Below, in pieces: positions 46,643 through 56,297 of a stretch of DNA of 64,000 nt. The position numbers and the translations under genes were made by a program. How positions within the stretch are numbered: position 1 is the stretch's first letter; each line of letters starts with the position of its first letter. The stretch is from NCBI RefSeq assembly GCF_014595955.1, contig NZ_JABVCF010000009.1, positions 1 to 64,000 on the forward strand, written 5' to 3'. The notes under the pieces were generated by a model. It worked only from the letters and a program-made list of their open reading frames with translations. It had not been told where the DNA came from and did no database searches. Origin of the DNA: Pseudaminobacter soli (ex Zhang et al. 2022) (GTDB lineage: Bacteria > Pseudomonadota > Alphaproteobacteria > Rhizobiales > Rhizobiaceae).

Positions 46643-47656
46643 TCAGGCCGCCGCGTTTTGCTTGGAAGGGAGTTCGAACAGGCCGTCCCGCGCCATGCGG
46701 ATCGCGGTTGACGAGACCTGCCTGCGCGCCCTGGTGATCTCCACCGCCTGAATGCCTTCCACGCCCTGCGCAAGCTCCGCCTCGACCATGCGCCGTGTGC
46801 GCGCGCCGATTGCGGAAAGGACCGCTTCCACCAATTCGGCCGAAGCATTGCGCAGGCAGAGCGTGACGAGTTCGGTCGACAGACCGTCGAACAGCAAGAC
46901 GCGAGCCTTCTGCGGGAGCTGCGGAACATCCTCGAAGGAGAACAGTCTGGCGCGGATGGCATCGAGGTCGCGAGCGCCGGCCTCCTGAAGGTCCTGCAGG
47001 ACCTCGTCCAGCTTGTCCTTTTCGAGCTCGTTGAGCACGCTCGCCACCCGGCTCTGGCCGACCGAAATGTCCTTTGTGTTGGCCTCCCCGAGAAGGCGGT
47101 TTCGCAACTGGCTCTCCAGGATCTTCATCGCGGGGTCCGGGACATTGGCGATGGACATCATGCGCTTGACCACTTCGCCGCGCAGCGACTTCTCCATTTC
47201 CAGCAGTGTATTGGCTGCCGTGGCCGGCTCCACCTTGGAAAGGATGACGGCGCATGTCTGCGGATGCTCCCCCGAAAGGAAGCCGCCTAGCCTGGCCGGC
47301 TCGAGCTTTTCCAGTTCCGTCCAGATCGGCGGCGCCTGATTGGCGAGGCCCGCCTGACCACGGCCCATGATCGCATTGACCTCCTCCGGAGACAGCGTCT
47401 CGTTGAGCAGGTCGTCCATCTGGTCACCCGAATCGAGCTGGCCGGCGCCCACCGTGAACTCTTCTTCGAACTCGGCGACGATCCGCTCGAGCTCACTCTG
47501 CGGGATGGTCTTGAGCAGCCGCGCGCCTTCGATCAGGTTCTTCAGCTCTTCCTGCTTGAAAAACTTCAGCAGACGGCTCGCGGAAGGCTTGCCCATTGCG
47601 ACGAGGATCGCCGCAGCTTTCTGCGGACGGGTCAGGTTGAGCAAATCCAAGGTCAA
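46643..47656 (-). CDS. fliG: Flagellar motor switch protein FliG
   Basis: A 337-residue C-ring protein with the three-domain armadillo layout; the middle domain includes EHPQTCAVILSKV (EHPQ motif), and the C-terminal charged torque helix region follows LSTELVTLCLRNAS. It binds FliF through its N-terminus and MotA through its C-terminus. Part of the motA-fliM-fliN-fliG-flhB operon. Confidence 0.95.
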   Translation of the reverse strand: MTLDLLNLTRPQKAAAILVAMGKPSASRLLKFFKQEELKNLIEGARLLKTIPQSELERIVAEFEEEFTVGAGQLDSGDQMDDLLNETLSPEEVNAIMGRGQAGLANQAPPIWTELEKLEPARLGGFLSGEHPQTCAVILSKVEPATAANTLLEMEKSLRGEVVKRMMSIANVPDPAMKILESQLRNRLLGEANTKDISVGQSRVASVLNELEKDKLDEVLQDLQEAGARDLDAIRARLFSFEDVPQLPQKARVLLFDGLSTELVTLCLRNASAELVEAVLSAIGARTRRMVEAELAQGVEGIQAVEITRARRQVSSTAIRMARDGLFELPSKQNAAA

Positions 47657-47690
47657 GCTCTCCGCATCGTCGCGCTCGAGGCACCCTGCC

Positions 47691-48074
47691 TCATGCAGGC
47701 CCTGCCGAGGTGATGATCTCCGTCAGCCGGATGCCGAAGCGCGACGGATCGTTCTCGAGGACGGTGATCTCGCCGCGCGCGATCTTGCGGCCGTTGACCA
47801 CGACGTCGACCGGTTCACCGATGCGGCGGTCAAGGGAAACGGTGGAGCCCTTCTGCAAGGCCAGAAGCTCGGACACGGCCATCTCGGCGCTGCCAAGGAC
47901 AATCTGGACCTCGACCGGGATGTTCAGGATAACCCCCGAATTGGGTGCTCCCTGCTGCGCCGCGGCCGGATGCGGGGTGGCCGGCTCATCCTTGAGCGCC
48001 CCCCGAAGCTCCTCGATCGCGCGGTTGAGCTGATCCTCGCCAGCGCCCTGGAGCGCCCCGCCGGTCTGACTCAT
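47691..48074 (-). CDS. fliN: Flagellar motor switch protein FliN
   Basis: A 127-residue C-ring protein: a variable Ala/Gln-rich N-terminus and a C-terminal SpoA domain with [38 protein letters not shown] and FGIRLTEI. It forms the base of the C ring with FliM. It lies 25 bases after fliM. Confidence 0.95.
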   Translation of the reverse strand: MSQTGGALQGAGEDQLNRAIEELRGALKDEPATPHPAAAQQGAPNSGVILNIPVEVQIVLGSAEMAVSELLALQKGSTVSLDRRIGEPVDVVVNGRKIARGEITVLENDPSRFGIRLTEIITSAGPA

Positions 48075-48099
48075 CGAAATCCCCCTTCCAGCATTCGCA

Positions 48100-49032
48100 T
48101 CAGCGCTCCACCAGGCCGTCGATAAGGTCCTGCCGTGCGTCGAAGCTGTTCTTCACGCGAACGGTGTAGTTCTGGCCGAGCTTGCCGAATTCACATACGA
48201 ACAGAGTCTTGTGCCGGGCTGACAATTTCACTTGCGACTGCGCGCCTTCGCGCAATTCAAGGACCTGTCCGACCTGAAGGCAAGCAAGATCGGCGAGCGC
48301 CATCCGGGCGAGCGGCATGGTGGCCTGGAGCCCGATCGAGGAGCGCATGACTTCTTCGCCGAAGCGCGCGCCCCACTCCGTGTCCTTTCCATCGCCACGA
48401 CTTGGCGCGGCGTCGCCGCGATGCTTGAGCAGAACGCGTTGGGGCATGAACAGCGACAGCCGCCCGATGCTCGGACCGCAGGCGACGCTCAGGTCGATCC
48501 GCGCGGCCGGCCCGTCGCGCATCACCTTTTCCGCGAGTTGCGTGCCGGCGAGGGGCGCCTGCATTGGGAAGTGGAAGTCGAAGGAGCGGGTCCCCGAACC
48601 GTTGACCGCCTTCGCCAGTTCCTGGAAGGCTATCGCCGTCACTTCCAGTTCGGTCGGAGAAAGCGAACGCTCGATCGGCTCGACCGGCAGTTCGGGATCG
48701 CCGCCGAAGAATGCCGCAACCAGGATCGCGATAGCCCTCGAGTCTGCCGTCACCACCAGCGCATCCGGCGAGCTTGGCGAGGAGATGACCGCCATCGCGC
48801 CGTTCTCCTCCCGCCCGGGGCGGGCCTCGGCCAATCGCGCCAGCTCGACGGCGTTGACGTCGATACGTACCGGCGTAGCCAGTGCGCGGTCAAAACTGTC
48901 CCGGATCGGTCCTAGGGCGCGTTCGGCAAGCGCCCGCGCGGCCAGGATGACGTGGTCCGGCTCGCCGGTGTCGCCAACGAGGCGCTCGACGATGTAGGCG
49001 CGCATCTCGGCGGGGTTGAGGGAACCTGTCAT
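48100..49032 (-). CDS. fliM: Flagellar motor switch protein FliM (divergent)
   Basis: A 310-residue FliM-like protein: central CheC-like domain ([19 protein letters not shown]) and C-terminal SpoA domain ([31 protein letters not shown]). The N-terminal EIDALL-type motif that binds phospho-CheY in enteric bacteria is not visible. Rhizobial motors modulate speed in one rotation direction, which may explain the change. Identification rests on domains plus position between motA and fliN. Confidence 0.88.
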   Translation of the reverse strand: MTGSLNPAEMRAYIVERLVGDTGEPDHVILAARALAERALGPIRDSFDRALATPVRIDVNAVELARLAEARPGREENGAMAVISSPSSPDALVVTADSRAIAILVAAFFGGDPELPVEPIERSLSPTELEVTAIAFQELAKAVNGSGTRSFDFHFPMQAPLAGTQLAEKVMRDGPAARIDLSVACGPSIGRLSLFMPQRVLLKHRGDAAPSRGDGKDTEWGARFGEEVMRSSIGLQATMPLARMALADLACLQVGQVLELREGAQSQVKLSARHKTLFVCEFGKLGQNYTVRVKNSFDARQDLIDGLVER

Positions 49033-49066
49033 ATCGGAGCTAGGCCCGGTGGCGCTCTGTCATCGT

Positions 49067-49945
49067 TTACGCCGCCTTCCTGGATTCGCCAAGTGAAGCA
49101 TTGAGGGTGCTCTCCTCGACGGCGTCGATCGACGGCCGGTCGTAGGAGGAGATCGTCTTTCTGCCAAACTCGATCGCGACCTGCGGCAGCGAGCCGTTCA
49201 TATAGGCGAGCAGCGTCTGCTTCACGATGATGTAGAGGCGGTTGTTCTTGTCCCGAACGATCTTGATCTTGGTCGCGATCGGCCCGACCACTGCATAGGA
49301 CAGGAAAATCCCGAGAAAGGTGCCGACGAGCGCCGCGCCGATGAGCGCTCCGAGGATTTCCGGTGATTGGTCGAGCGCGCCCATCGCCTTCACCACACCG
49401 AGCACCGCCGCGACGATGCCCAGCGCCGGCAGGCCGTCGCCGACCTGAGAGAGAGCATGATAGGGCTTGAGCTTGTCGGAACGGATCGTCTGGATCTCCT
49501 CGTCCATCAGCGCTTCGATCTCGTGCGATCGGGCATTGCCGATGATGATCAGGCGGCAGTAATCGCAGATGAAATGCGTGAGCTCGTGGTGCTTCAGGAC
49601 CGCTGGGAAGGCTTGGAAGATGGGCGACTCTTCGGGGTTGTCGATATGGGCCTCGACCTCGCTGCGGGATTTGGTGCGCAGCTCGCGCATGAGGCTGTGC
49701 AGCACGCCGAGTGTCTCGAGGTAGTCCCTCTCCTTAGGCACGGCCTGCTTGAAGGCTTCCAGCATCGCCCTGCCGGTATCCTTGACCGTGGCCATCGGGT
49801 TCGCCACCAGGAAACAGCCCACGGCAGCGCCGCCGATGATGACAAGCTCCCACGGCTGCATGAGCACCTGGATGTGCCCGCCCATCGCCATGAACCCGCC
49901 AAGTACGCAGCCGAGCGTCACCACCAGTCCGATAAGAATGCCCAC
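49067..49945 (-). CDS. motA: Flagellar stator protein MotA
   Basis: A 292-residue protein with four membrane helices. The cytoplasmic loop [19 protein letters not shown] region carries the Arg and Glu that meet FliG; the helix-3/4 prolines are in [21 protein letters not shown] and [12 protein letters not shown]. It forms the proton channel with MotB (start at 63869). First gene of the minus-strand motor operon; the 165-base gap to 50110 must hold divergent promoters. Confidence 0.96.
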   Translation of the reverse strand: MGILIGLVVTLGCVLGGFMAMGGHIQVLMQPWELVIIGGAAVGCFLVANPMATVKDTGRAMLEAFKQAVPKERDYLETLGVLHSLMRELRTKSRSEVEAHIDNPEESPIFQAFPAVLKHHELTHFICDYCRLIIIGNARSHEIEALMDEEIQTIRSDKLKPYHALSQVGDGLPALGIVAAVLGVVKAMGALDQSPEILGALIGAALVGTFLGIFLSYAVVGPIATKIKIVRDKNNRLYIIVKQTLLAYMNGSLPQVAIEFGRKTISSYDRPSIDAVEESTLNASLGESRKAA

Positions 49946-50110
49946 GCGCAGTCCCCGCAGAGAAATTCCAGCTTCGGAGGGGTAGCTCTCCTTCCTTGTG
50001 TGAGGCTTGATTGAAGACGAAGCACAGCAGGTTTCGCTAGCAGCCGACTCGATTCAGCTTCGCGCAAGGAACTTCGCCTATCCTGCGGTAGAATCGCTCG
50101 GAGTAGGCCC

Positions 50111-50887
50111 GTGCTCAACACCTATTTCAACTACCAGATGATCGCCAAGGACGTCGGGAAGGCGCTGGCGCGCACCGAGAAGGAGCCTTCTGTCAAGCGC
50201 GAGACCGAATACTATCTCGCCAACATCTCGAAGGTAAAAACCATCGAGGAGTTCGTGAAGGACACCCGGCTTTTCAACTATGCCATGAAGGCCCACGGCC
50301 TGGGCGATATGAGCTATGCCAAGGCCTTCATGGTCAAGGCCATGAAGGAAGGTGTCGACGACAAGAACAGCTTCGCGAACAAGCTCACGGACAAGCGCTA
50401 TCAGGAATTCGTCAAGACCTTCGACTTCAAGGCCTTTGGCGAAGCAGCGACGATCCGCACGCGTGCCCAGCAGGGCACCGTCGACATGTACATGCGTCAG
50501 ACGCTTGAGGAGAATGCGGGCAAGCAGGGCGAAGGAGTGCGGCTCGCCCTCTATTTCGAGCGCAAGGCCAAGGGGCTGACGAACTTCTACCAGATCCTTG
50601 GCGATCCGGCACTGAGCCGGGTCGTCAGGACGGCTCTGGGCCTCCCGGATACCTTTGCCAGTGTGGATATCGATGCCCAGGCAAAGCTTTTCGAGAAGAA
50701 GCTCGACATCAAGGACTTCTCCGATCCGAAGAAGCTCTCGTCATTCCTGCAGCGCTTCACCAGCCTTTGGGACCTGAGCAACCCTACGCAAATGCCGCAG
50801 GGCTCTATGTCCGTCCTGTTCGCGCGACCTGCGGAATACGGGGTCTCCCCCAACCTCCTCCTCTCCATCCAGAGCATGAGGCGATAG
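50111..50887 (+). CDS. DUF1217 flagellar-cluster protein
   Basis: A 258-residue soluble helical protein beginning MLNTYFNYQMIAKD, with repeated FxVK/FxxKxLDIKDFSDP elements matching DUF1217, a family found in flagellar clusters of alphaproteobacteria. Function unproved; proposed as a flagellar accessory. GTG start at 50111 with GGAG 9 bases upstream. Upstream of flgF in the same direction and divergent from motA. Confidence 0.82.
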   Translation: MLNTYFNYQMIAKDVGKALARTEKEPSVKRETEYYLANISKVKTIEEFVKDTRLFNYAMKAHGLGDMSYAKAFMVKAMKEGVDDKNSFANKLTDKRYQEFVKTFDFKAFGEAATIRTRAQQGTVDMYMRQTLEENAGKQGEGVRLALYFERKAKGLTNFYQILGDPALSRVVRTALGLPDTFASVDIDAQAKLFEKKLDIKDFSDPKKLSSFLQRFTSLWDLSNPTQMPQGSMSVLFARPAEYGVSPNLLLSIQSMRR

Positions 50888-50925
50888 CAGCAGCATGGTC
50901 CAATCTAGCCGGAAATCGCACTAGC

Positions 50926-51648
50926 ATGCAGGACAGTCTCTACGTTTCCCTTTCGGCGCACGTCGCGCTCGAGAAGCGGCTGAACACTATCGCGGACAAC
51001 GTCGCCAATGCCGGCACGATCGGCTTCCGCGCGACCGGTGTCCGCTTCGAGGACGTGGTCAGCGGCACCGGCCAAAGCGCCGTGTCATTCAGTTCTTCGG
51101 GCGACAACTACCTGTCGACCCAGACCGGCGCGTTGCGCGAGACCGGCAATCCGTTCGACTTCGCCATACAGGGCGACGCCTGGTTCGCCATTGAGACGCC
51201 TGCCGGTACGGTGATGACCCGTGATGGCCGCTTCACCATGCTCGACACGGGCGACCTCGTCACGCACCAGGGCTTCCCGGTCCTCGACGCCGGCGGCGCG
51301 CCGATCCAGCTCGATCCGCAGAACGGTGAGCCGGACGCGGGCGCCGACGGCTCTCTGAGGCAGAATGGACAACTGGTCGGGGCAATCGGCCTGTTCCACT
51401 TCGATCCCGGCGAGAATTTTGTGCGCTACGGCAACTCCGGTATCGTTCCGGCTGGCGATCCAGAGCCCGTGGTGGACCGCAACGACATCGGCGTCGCGCA
51501 GGGCTTTGTGGAGGAATCCAACGTCAATCCGGTGCTCGAGATGACGCGCCTCATCATGGTGCAGCGCGCCTTCGAGAACACCGCCGCAGCCATCCGCACC
51601 ACCGATCGGAGCCTTGGCGAGGCCATCTCCACGCTGGGCGGGAAGTAG
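50926..51648 (+). CDS. flgF: Flagellar basal-body rod protein FlgF
   Basis: A 240-residue proximal rod protein: N-terminal rod motif (LEKRLNTIADNVANAGTIGF), a middle hook-basal-body domain, and C-terminal GFVEESNVNPVLEMTRLIMVQRAF. It is exported by the type III gate and assembled beneath FlgG. ATG at 50926; no signal peptide, as expected. Confidence 0.94.
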   Translation: MQDSLYVSLSAHVALEKRLNTIADNVANAGTIGFRATGVRFEDVVSGTGQSAVSFSSSGDNYLSTQTGALRETGNPFDFAIQGDAWFAIETPAGTVMTRDGRFTMLDTGDLVTHQGFPVLDAGGAPIQLDPQNGEPDAGADGSLRQNGQLVGAIGLFHFDPGENFVRYGNSGIVPAGDPEPVVDRNDIGVAQGFVEESNVNPVLEMTRLIMVQRAFENTAAAIRTTDRSLGEAISTLGGK

Positions 51649-51697
51649 CGGCGCATGTTGGGCATCGTCAGGGGGGCCGTAGGCGCTTGTGCAAGAC

Positions 51698-51717
51698 TGA
51701 GCGGAGATGCCCGCTCA
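51698..51717 (+). terminator. Hairpin between flgF and fliI
   Basis: Perfect arms TGAGCGG (51698-51704) and CCGCTCA (51711-51717) with an AGATGC loop. It is not followed by T-rich sequence, so partial termination or mRNA stabilisation is more likely than full termination. Confidence 0.35.
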
Positions 51718-51797
51718 CTGGGTGAGGGGGTAACTTCCCTGAGCCGCGAATATCTCATCCCAGTCCGAATGGCTCCTGCAGAAAGCGGTTCGCCGCG

Positions 51798-53174
51798 ATG
51801 ACCATAGCCCTTCGCGCGGATCCCGCTCGCCACGATCAACTCGACCTGCTCGAGCGCAGTTGGCTCCGCTTTACCGACGACCGCACGCTCATCCGACATG
51901 GCGGCCGGGTGATCGAGGTATCCCCGACCCATTACCGCGTGAGCGGATTGTCTGCGGTGGCGAGGCTTGGCGACGTCGTTGAGTTGCGCGGGCATGGACC
52001 GGGAAGACGAGGCGAAATCGTCCAGATCCGCGAGCAAGACGTCGTGGTCGCTCCCTTCGACAGGACCTCGGACGCCGGCATCGACGATCTGGTTTTCGTC
52101 GACGGCCCCCTGAGCCTAACGCCGCACGCGAGTTGGCGCGGCCGCGTGATCGACGCGCTCGGACGCGCCGTCGATGGGGCCTCCGAGGTAGTCCAGGGAG
52201 ATTCCCGCCTCGCCGCGCAATCCGTCCCGCCCACCGCCCTTGCCCGGCAGCGGGTCGACACCGGCTTCCGAACAGGCGTTCGCGTCATCGACATCTTCAC
52301 GCCGATCTGCTTCGGCCAGCGTCTCGGCATCTTCGCAGGCTCGGGCGTCGGCAAATCAACGCTGCTCGCCATGCTTGCCTCGGCCGATGCCTTCGACACG
52401 GTCGTCGTGTCGCTAGTGGGCGAACGCGGCCGCGAAGTTCGCGAGTTCCTCGAGGACACGCTGGGCGAACGCGGCATGCGCAAGACCGTCGCCGTGGTGG
52501 CGACCAGCGACGAGAGCGCGATGATGCGGCGGCGCGCTCCGGATACCGCCATGCGCGTGGCGGAGCATTTTCGCGATCTCGGTCAGCGTGTGCTCCTAGT
52601 GCTGGATTCGATAACACGCTTCGCCCACGCCCTTCGCGAGGTCGCGATTGGGACCGGCGAACCGCCCATCTCGCGCGGCTATCCGCCCTCCGTGTTCACC
52701 GAGTTGCCAAAACTGCTCGAGCGCGCCGGGCCGGGGGCCGACGGCGCCGGCTCGATCACCGCGATCATCTCGGTTCTGGTCGACGGCGATGACCACAATG
52801 ACCCGGTCTCCGACGCGGTTCGCGGCATTCTCGACGGCCACGTGGTGCTCGAGCGCGGCATCGCCGAGCAGGGGCGGTTTCCAGCCGTCAATCCGCTCTC
52901 CTCGATTTCGCGCCTGGCGCCGAAAGCCTGGAGCGACGACCAGCGCGCTTTGGTTGGCAAGCTCAAGGCCATGATCGCCCGCTTCGAGGACACCCGCGAC
53001 ATCAGGCTGCTCGGCGCCTACCAGGCCGGCTCCGACCCGGAACTCGACCTTGCCGTACGGCAGGTGCCGCTGATCTACGAGGCGCTCAGGCAATCTCCGG
53101 GCGACAGGCCTTCGGCCGATCCGTTCGCCGATCTCGCCAGACATCTGAAGACCAGGGAACGGCCAAATGCCTAG
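51798..53174 (+). CDS. fliI: Flagellar export ATPase FliI
   Basis: A 458-residue hexameric ATPase related to F1-beta. Walker A is GSGVGKSTLL, Walker B LLVLDSITRFAHALRE, and the PISRGYPPSVFTELPKLLERAG segment is typical of FliI/SctN. It unfolds and delivers export substrates to the gate. Its end overlaps the next gene by 8 bases. Confidence 0.96.
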   Translation: MTIALRADPARHDQLDLLERSWLRFTDDRTLIRHGGRVIEVSPTHYRVSGLSAVARLGDVVELRGHGPGRRGEIVQIREQDVVVAPFDRTSDAGIDDLVFVDGPLSLTPHASWRGRVIDALGRAVDGASEVVQGDSRLAAQSVPPTALARQRVDTGFRTGVRVIDIFTPICFGQRLGIFAGSGVGKSTLLAMLASADAFDTVVVSLVGERGREVREFLEDTLGERGMRKTVAVVATSDESAMMRRRAPDTAMRVAEHFRDLGQRVLLVLDSITRFAHALREVAIGTGEPPISRGYPPSVFTELPKLLERAGPGADGAGSITAIISVLVDGDDHNDPVSDAVRGILDGHVVLERGIAEQGRFPAVNPLSSISRLAPKAWSDDQRALVGKLKAMIARFEDTRDIRLLGAYQAGSDPELDLAVRQVPLIYEALRQSPGDRPSADPFADLARHLKTRERPNA

Positions 53175-53781
53175 CCAAACTGCACCAGCGAAGGGCGATG
53201 CAACGGCCACTCGGAAGGCGTCGCACCAAAGGCGGAGCCTTGCCGGCCTGTTTCGCCGCGACAAGCCGAGCGGAACATCGCGAGCGACAAGAGCACGGCG
53301 AAGCGACCTGATCATCGCCGCGATTGGTTTGGCGCTCGGTTTCGGCTGCGCCGCCTTCCCGTGGTACATCTTCTTGCATCAGGACAAGTTCGGCATCCAG
53401 CCCCTGAGCTTCTCCGGCAATCCCAAGCAGAATGGGCCCATTCCGCTCGGGTCCGATGGAGAACTGCCGGGCATTTCGCCGAACGAGATTCCACCGATGA
53501 AGCTTGATCTGTTCGCGACAGGCACCGTTGCCCCATACGACGACGAAGACGGCGTGGCACAGGCGATCGACGATCAACCCTTCCCGGGTCCGGAGATCGA
53601 CTACCGACTGGTCTATGCGGGCAATGGACGGGCCATGATCGCCGATGACAGCGGTCTTTGGGTCGTCCAGCGCGGTTCGATTCTTCCCGACAACAGCAAG
53701 GTCGCCTCGATCGAGCAGCGAGGGAAGCAGTGGGTGCTCGTGACCTCGAAAGACAAGGTGATCGAGCTCTCGACGCAGTAA
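53167..53781 (+). CDS. Hypothetical single-pass membrane protein coupled to fliI
   Basis: A 204-residue protein: a basic, Ser/Arg-rich cytoplasmic N-terminus (about 1-48), one membrane helix (about 49-70), then a periplasmic part with a beta-rich end (YRLVYAGNGRAMIADDSGLWVVQRG). The ATG lies inside the fliI end (8-base overlap), so its expression is tied to fliI. The C-terminal sheet region resembles a small SH3- or pilus-assembly-like fold by eye only. Function unknown; export or stator-related roles are guesses from position. Confidence 0.72.
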   Translation: MPSQTAPAKGDATATRKASHQRRSLAGLFRRDKPSGTSRATRARRSDLIIAAIGLALGFGCAAFPWYIFLHQDKFGIQPLSFSGNPKQNGPIPLGSDGELPGISPNEIPPMKLDLFATGTVAPYDDEDGVAQAIDDQPFPGPEIDYRLVYAGNGRAMIADDSGLWVVQRGSILPDNSKVASIEQRGKQWVLVTSKDKVIELSTQ

Positions 53782-53866
53782 TTTTCCCGCACCTTCCGGT
53801 GCAACTTCCCTTCCGCTATTCTGGCAGGACGACGAGAAGGGAATTGCTCATCTGAGGAAGACGAGA

Positions 53867-54247
53867 ATGCCGGACGAGGTCGTCAATGTCCGCTACATGG
53901 TCAATGACGTCGAGGCTGCTCTTTCCTGGTACATAGAGCATCTTGGATTCTCGCTGATGACCAAATACCCGCCCGCCTTCGCGGACGTGCGGCGTGGATC
54001 GTTGAGGCTGTTGCTGAGCGCAGCCACGAGTTCGGCCGGACGGCCGATGCCGGACGGCGAGCGTCCCGGACCCGGCGGATGGAACCGCATCCAGCTTATG
54101 GTGGAAGATCTGGCAGCGGAGGTTGCCAGGCTTCGTGCCGCCGGCCTTGCCTTCCGCAATGACATCGTCACGGGACCCGGCGGCTCACAGATCCTGCTCA
54201 TGGATCCCTCGGGGAATCTCGTCGAGCTCTTCCAGCCGGCGAGGTGA
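53867..54247 (+). CDS. VOC-family (glyoxalase/bleomycin-resistance fold) protein
   Basis: A 126-residue single VOC module: VRYMVNDVEAALSWYIEHLGFSL in the first half (in two stretches) and NRIQLMVEDLAAEVARL plus DPSGNLVELFQP in the second. The usual first metal His is replaced near VRYMV, and the second-half His is Gln in NRIQL; the C-terminal Glu is kept. It may be a metal-poor binding protein rather than an enzyme. It interrupts the flagellar series, 85 bases after the previous gene and 133 before flgB, so it may be an insertion. Confidence 0.85.
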   Translation: MPDEVVNVRYMVNDVEAALSWYIEHLGFSLMTKYPPAFADVRRGSLRLLLSAATSSAGRPMPDGERPGPGGWNRIQLMVEDLAAEVARLRAAGLAFRNDIVTGPGGSQILLMDPSGNLVELFQPAR

Positions 54248-54380
54248 TCGCGCCGTCGCGGTTAGGTGAAAGCAACCGGCATGGGCCTTCTGCAATCCTG
54301 ACCGCCGAGCCCACAAGCCCCGCGCAAGACTGACTGCATAGAAACGGGACGAACGCCCGGAATGCGGACAAGTCTCGACC

Positions 54381-54761
54381 ATGCAGCCCGTCAATCTCTT
54401 CATGCTCGCCACCAGGCAGGCGGAATGGCTCTCCGCCCGGCAGACCTCCGTCGCCGGCAACATCGCCAATGCCAACACCCCGGGCTACAAGGCGGTAGAC
54501 GTGGAGCCGTTCGAGAAGGTGTTGTCACGCTCGGTATCCACCCTGGCGGCGACCCACGCGACCCACTTCGGCGCCAAAGCCGGTGAGGTCTCCTTCCGGA
54601 ACCGCGAAGACGACCGCACGACCGCTACGCTGCCGTCGAAAAACACGGTGGTGCTCGAGCAGGAACTGATCAAGGCCGGCGAGGTGCGGCGCTCATTCGA
54701 GATGAACACCGCCATCGTGAAGGCCTTCCACCGCATGATGCTGATGAGCGTGAAGGGCTGA
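54381..54761 (+). CDS. flgB: Flagellar basal-body rod protein FlgB
   Basis: A 126-residue proximal rod protein with the rod motif [21 protein letters not shown] near the N-terminus (in two parts) and the helical C-terminus [19 protein letters not shown]. No signal peptide. First gene of the rod/ring operon; flgC follows 4 bases on. Confidence 0.95.
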   Translation: MQPVNLFMLATRQAEWLSARQTSVAGNIANANTPGYKAVDVEPFEKVLSRSVSTLAATHATHFGAKAGEVSFRNREDDRTTATLPSKNTVVLEQELIKAGEVRRSFEMNTAIVKAFHRMMLMSVKG

Positions 54762-54765
54762 CACG

Positions 54766-55185
54766 ATGGATCCGCTTTCCACTGCCCTAAAGATCGCTGC
54801 GTCCGGGCTGGCAGCCCAGTCCGACCGGCTGCGCGTCGTCTCCGAAAACCTTGCCAATGCCCAGTCGACCGGCAATACGCCCGGCGCAGACCCCTATCGG
54901 CGCAAGACGATCACCTTCGCCGCCGAGGTCGACCGCGCCACCGGCGGCACAATGGTCGACGTGATGAAGATCGACCGCGACAACTCGGACTTCCCTGTCG
55001 AGTTCATGCCCGGGCACGAGGCAGCGGACGCGAACGGCTACGTGAAGGTGCCCAACGTCAACGCCCTGATCGAAATGGCCGACATGACCGAGGCGAACCG
55101 CTCCTACGAGGCCAATCTCCAGGTCGTCAAACAGGCGCGGGACCTGATCTCAATGACAATCGATCTGATGAGGCAGCAGTCATGA
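54766..55185 (+). CDS. flgC: Flagellar basal-body rod protein FlgC
   Basis: A 139-residue rod protein with [19 protein letters not shown] and C-terminal [20 protein letters not shown]. It overlaps fliE by 4 bases (ATGA). Confidence 0.96.
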   Translation: MDPLSTALKIAASGLAAQSDRLRVVSENLANAQSTGNTPGADPYRRKTITFAAEVDRATGGTMVDVMKIDRDNSDFPVEFMPGHEAADANGYVKVPNVNALIEMADMTEANRSYEANLQVVKQARDLISMTIDLMRQQS

Positions 55186-55493
55186 TCACCGGAATAGGCG
55201 CTCTCAATCCGCTGGCTCCGACCGGCGGGACCACCGAACCGGGATCCCCGGCCGGCGGCGCGACGGGCGGCGCCGGCGTCTCCTTTGCCGAGATGGTCGC
55301 CGACACCGCCGGCAAGACGGTCGACAGGCTGAAGGAGGCCGAGCATCTCTCGATGCAGGCCCTCCAGGGCAAGGGTGACATGCGCCAGGTCGTCGATGCG
55401 GTCATGAGCGCCGAGCAGTCCTTCCAGGCGGCGGTCGCCATCCGCGACAAGATCGTGACCGCCTATCTCGAAGTCAGCCGCATGGCGATCTAG
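55182..55493 (+). CDS. fliE: Flagellar hook-basal body protein FliE
   Basis: A 103-residue protein that joins the MS ring to the rod. Gly/Ala-rich N-terminus, then [21 protein letters not shown] and the conserved [25 protein letters not shown] (in two stretches). Coupled to flgC by a 4-base overlap. Confidence 0.94.
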   Translation: MITGIGALNPLAPTGGTTEPGSPAGGATGGAGVSFAEMVADTAGKTVDRLKEAEHLSMQALQGKGDMRQVVDAVMSAEQSFQAAVAIRDKIVTAYLEVSRMAI

Positions 55494-55504
55494 GAGAACC
55501 ACAG

Positions 55505-56293
55505 ATGCGAGCCCTCTCCATCGCCGCGACCGGCATGAATGCCCAGCAGACCAATCTCGAGGTCATTGCCAACAACATCGCCAACATCAACACGACCGGC
55601 TTCAAGCGCGCGCGGGCCGAGTTCACCGATCTGCTCTACCAGGTCGACCGGATGCAGGGCGTGCCGAGCCGTGCCGATGCGAGCATCGTGCCGGAAGGCG
55701 TCAATATCGGCCTCGGCGTCAAGACGGCGGCCGTTCGCAACCTGCATGTGCAGGGCAATCTGGTCAGCACCGGCAACAAGTTCGACCTGGCGCTGACCGG
55801 GAAAGGCTGGTTCCAGATCGAAGGCGCGGACGGCGAAACCCTCTATACCCGCGCCGGGTCCTTCAACACCAATGCCACCGGGCAACTGGTTACGCTGGAC
55901 GGCTACACCGTGGTGCCTGGAATCACCGTTCCGCCGGAGGCGGTGGACGTAGTGGTCAACAAGAACGGCGAGGTCTTTGCCCGCATCGAGGGGCAGATCG
56001 ACCTTCAGAACCTCGGCCAGTTGGCGCTCGCAAACTTCGCGAACGAGGCCGGCCTCTCCGCTCTTGGCGACAACCTGTTCCGCGAGACGGCCGCGTCCGG
56101 ACCCGCGACGGTGGGCATGCCGGGCGAGCCTGGCTTCGCGACCATCGAACAGGGCTATCTGGAGTCCTCCAACGTCGATCCGGTCAAGGAGATCACCGAA
56201 CTGATCTCCGCCCAGCGCGCCTATGAGATGAACTCCAAGGTCATCCAGGCGGCGGACGAGATGGCCGCCGTGGTTTCCAAGAACATAAGGTAA
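55505..56293 (+). CDS. flgG: Distal rod protein FlgG
   Basis: A 262-residue distal rod protein of the usual family length. N-terminus [20 protein letters not shown], rod motif [18 protein letters not shown], and C-terminal [27 protein letters not shown] (in two stretches). AGGAGAACC lies just upstream of the ATG. Confidence 0.97.
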   Translation: MRALSIAATGMNAQQTNLEVIANNIANINTTGFKRARAEFTDLLYQVDRMQGVPSRADASIVPEGVNIGLGVKTAAVRNLHVQGNLVSTGNKFDLALTGKGWFQIEGADGETLYTRAGSFNTNATGQLVTLDGYTVVPGITVPPEAVDVVVNKNGEVFARIEGQIDLQNLGQLALANFANEAGLSALGDNLFRETAASGPATVGMPGEPGFATIEQGYLESSNVDPVKEITELISAQRAYEMNSKVIQAADEMAAVVSKNIR

Positions 56294-56297
56294 GGCG

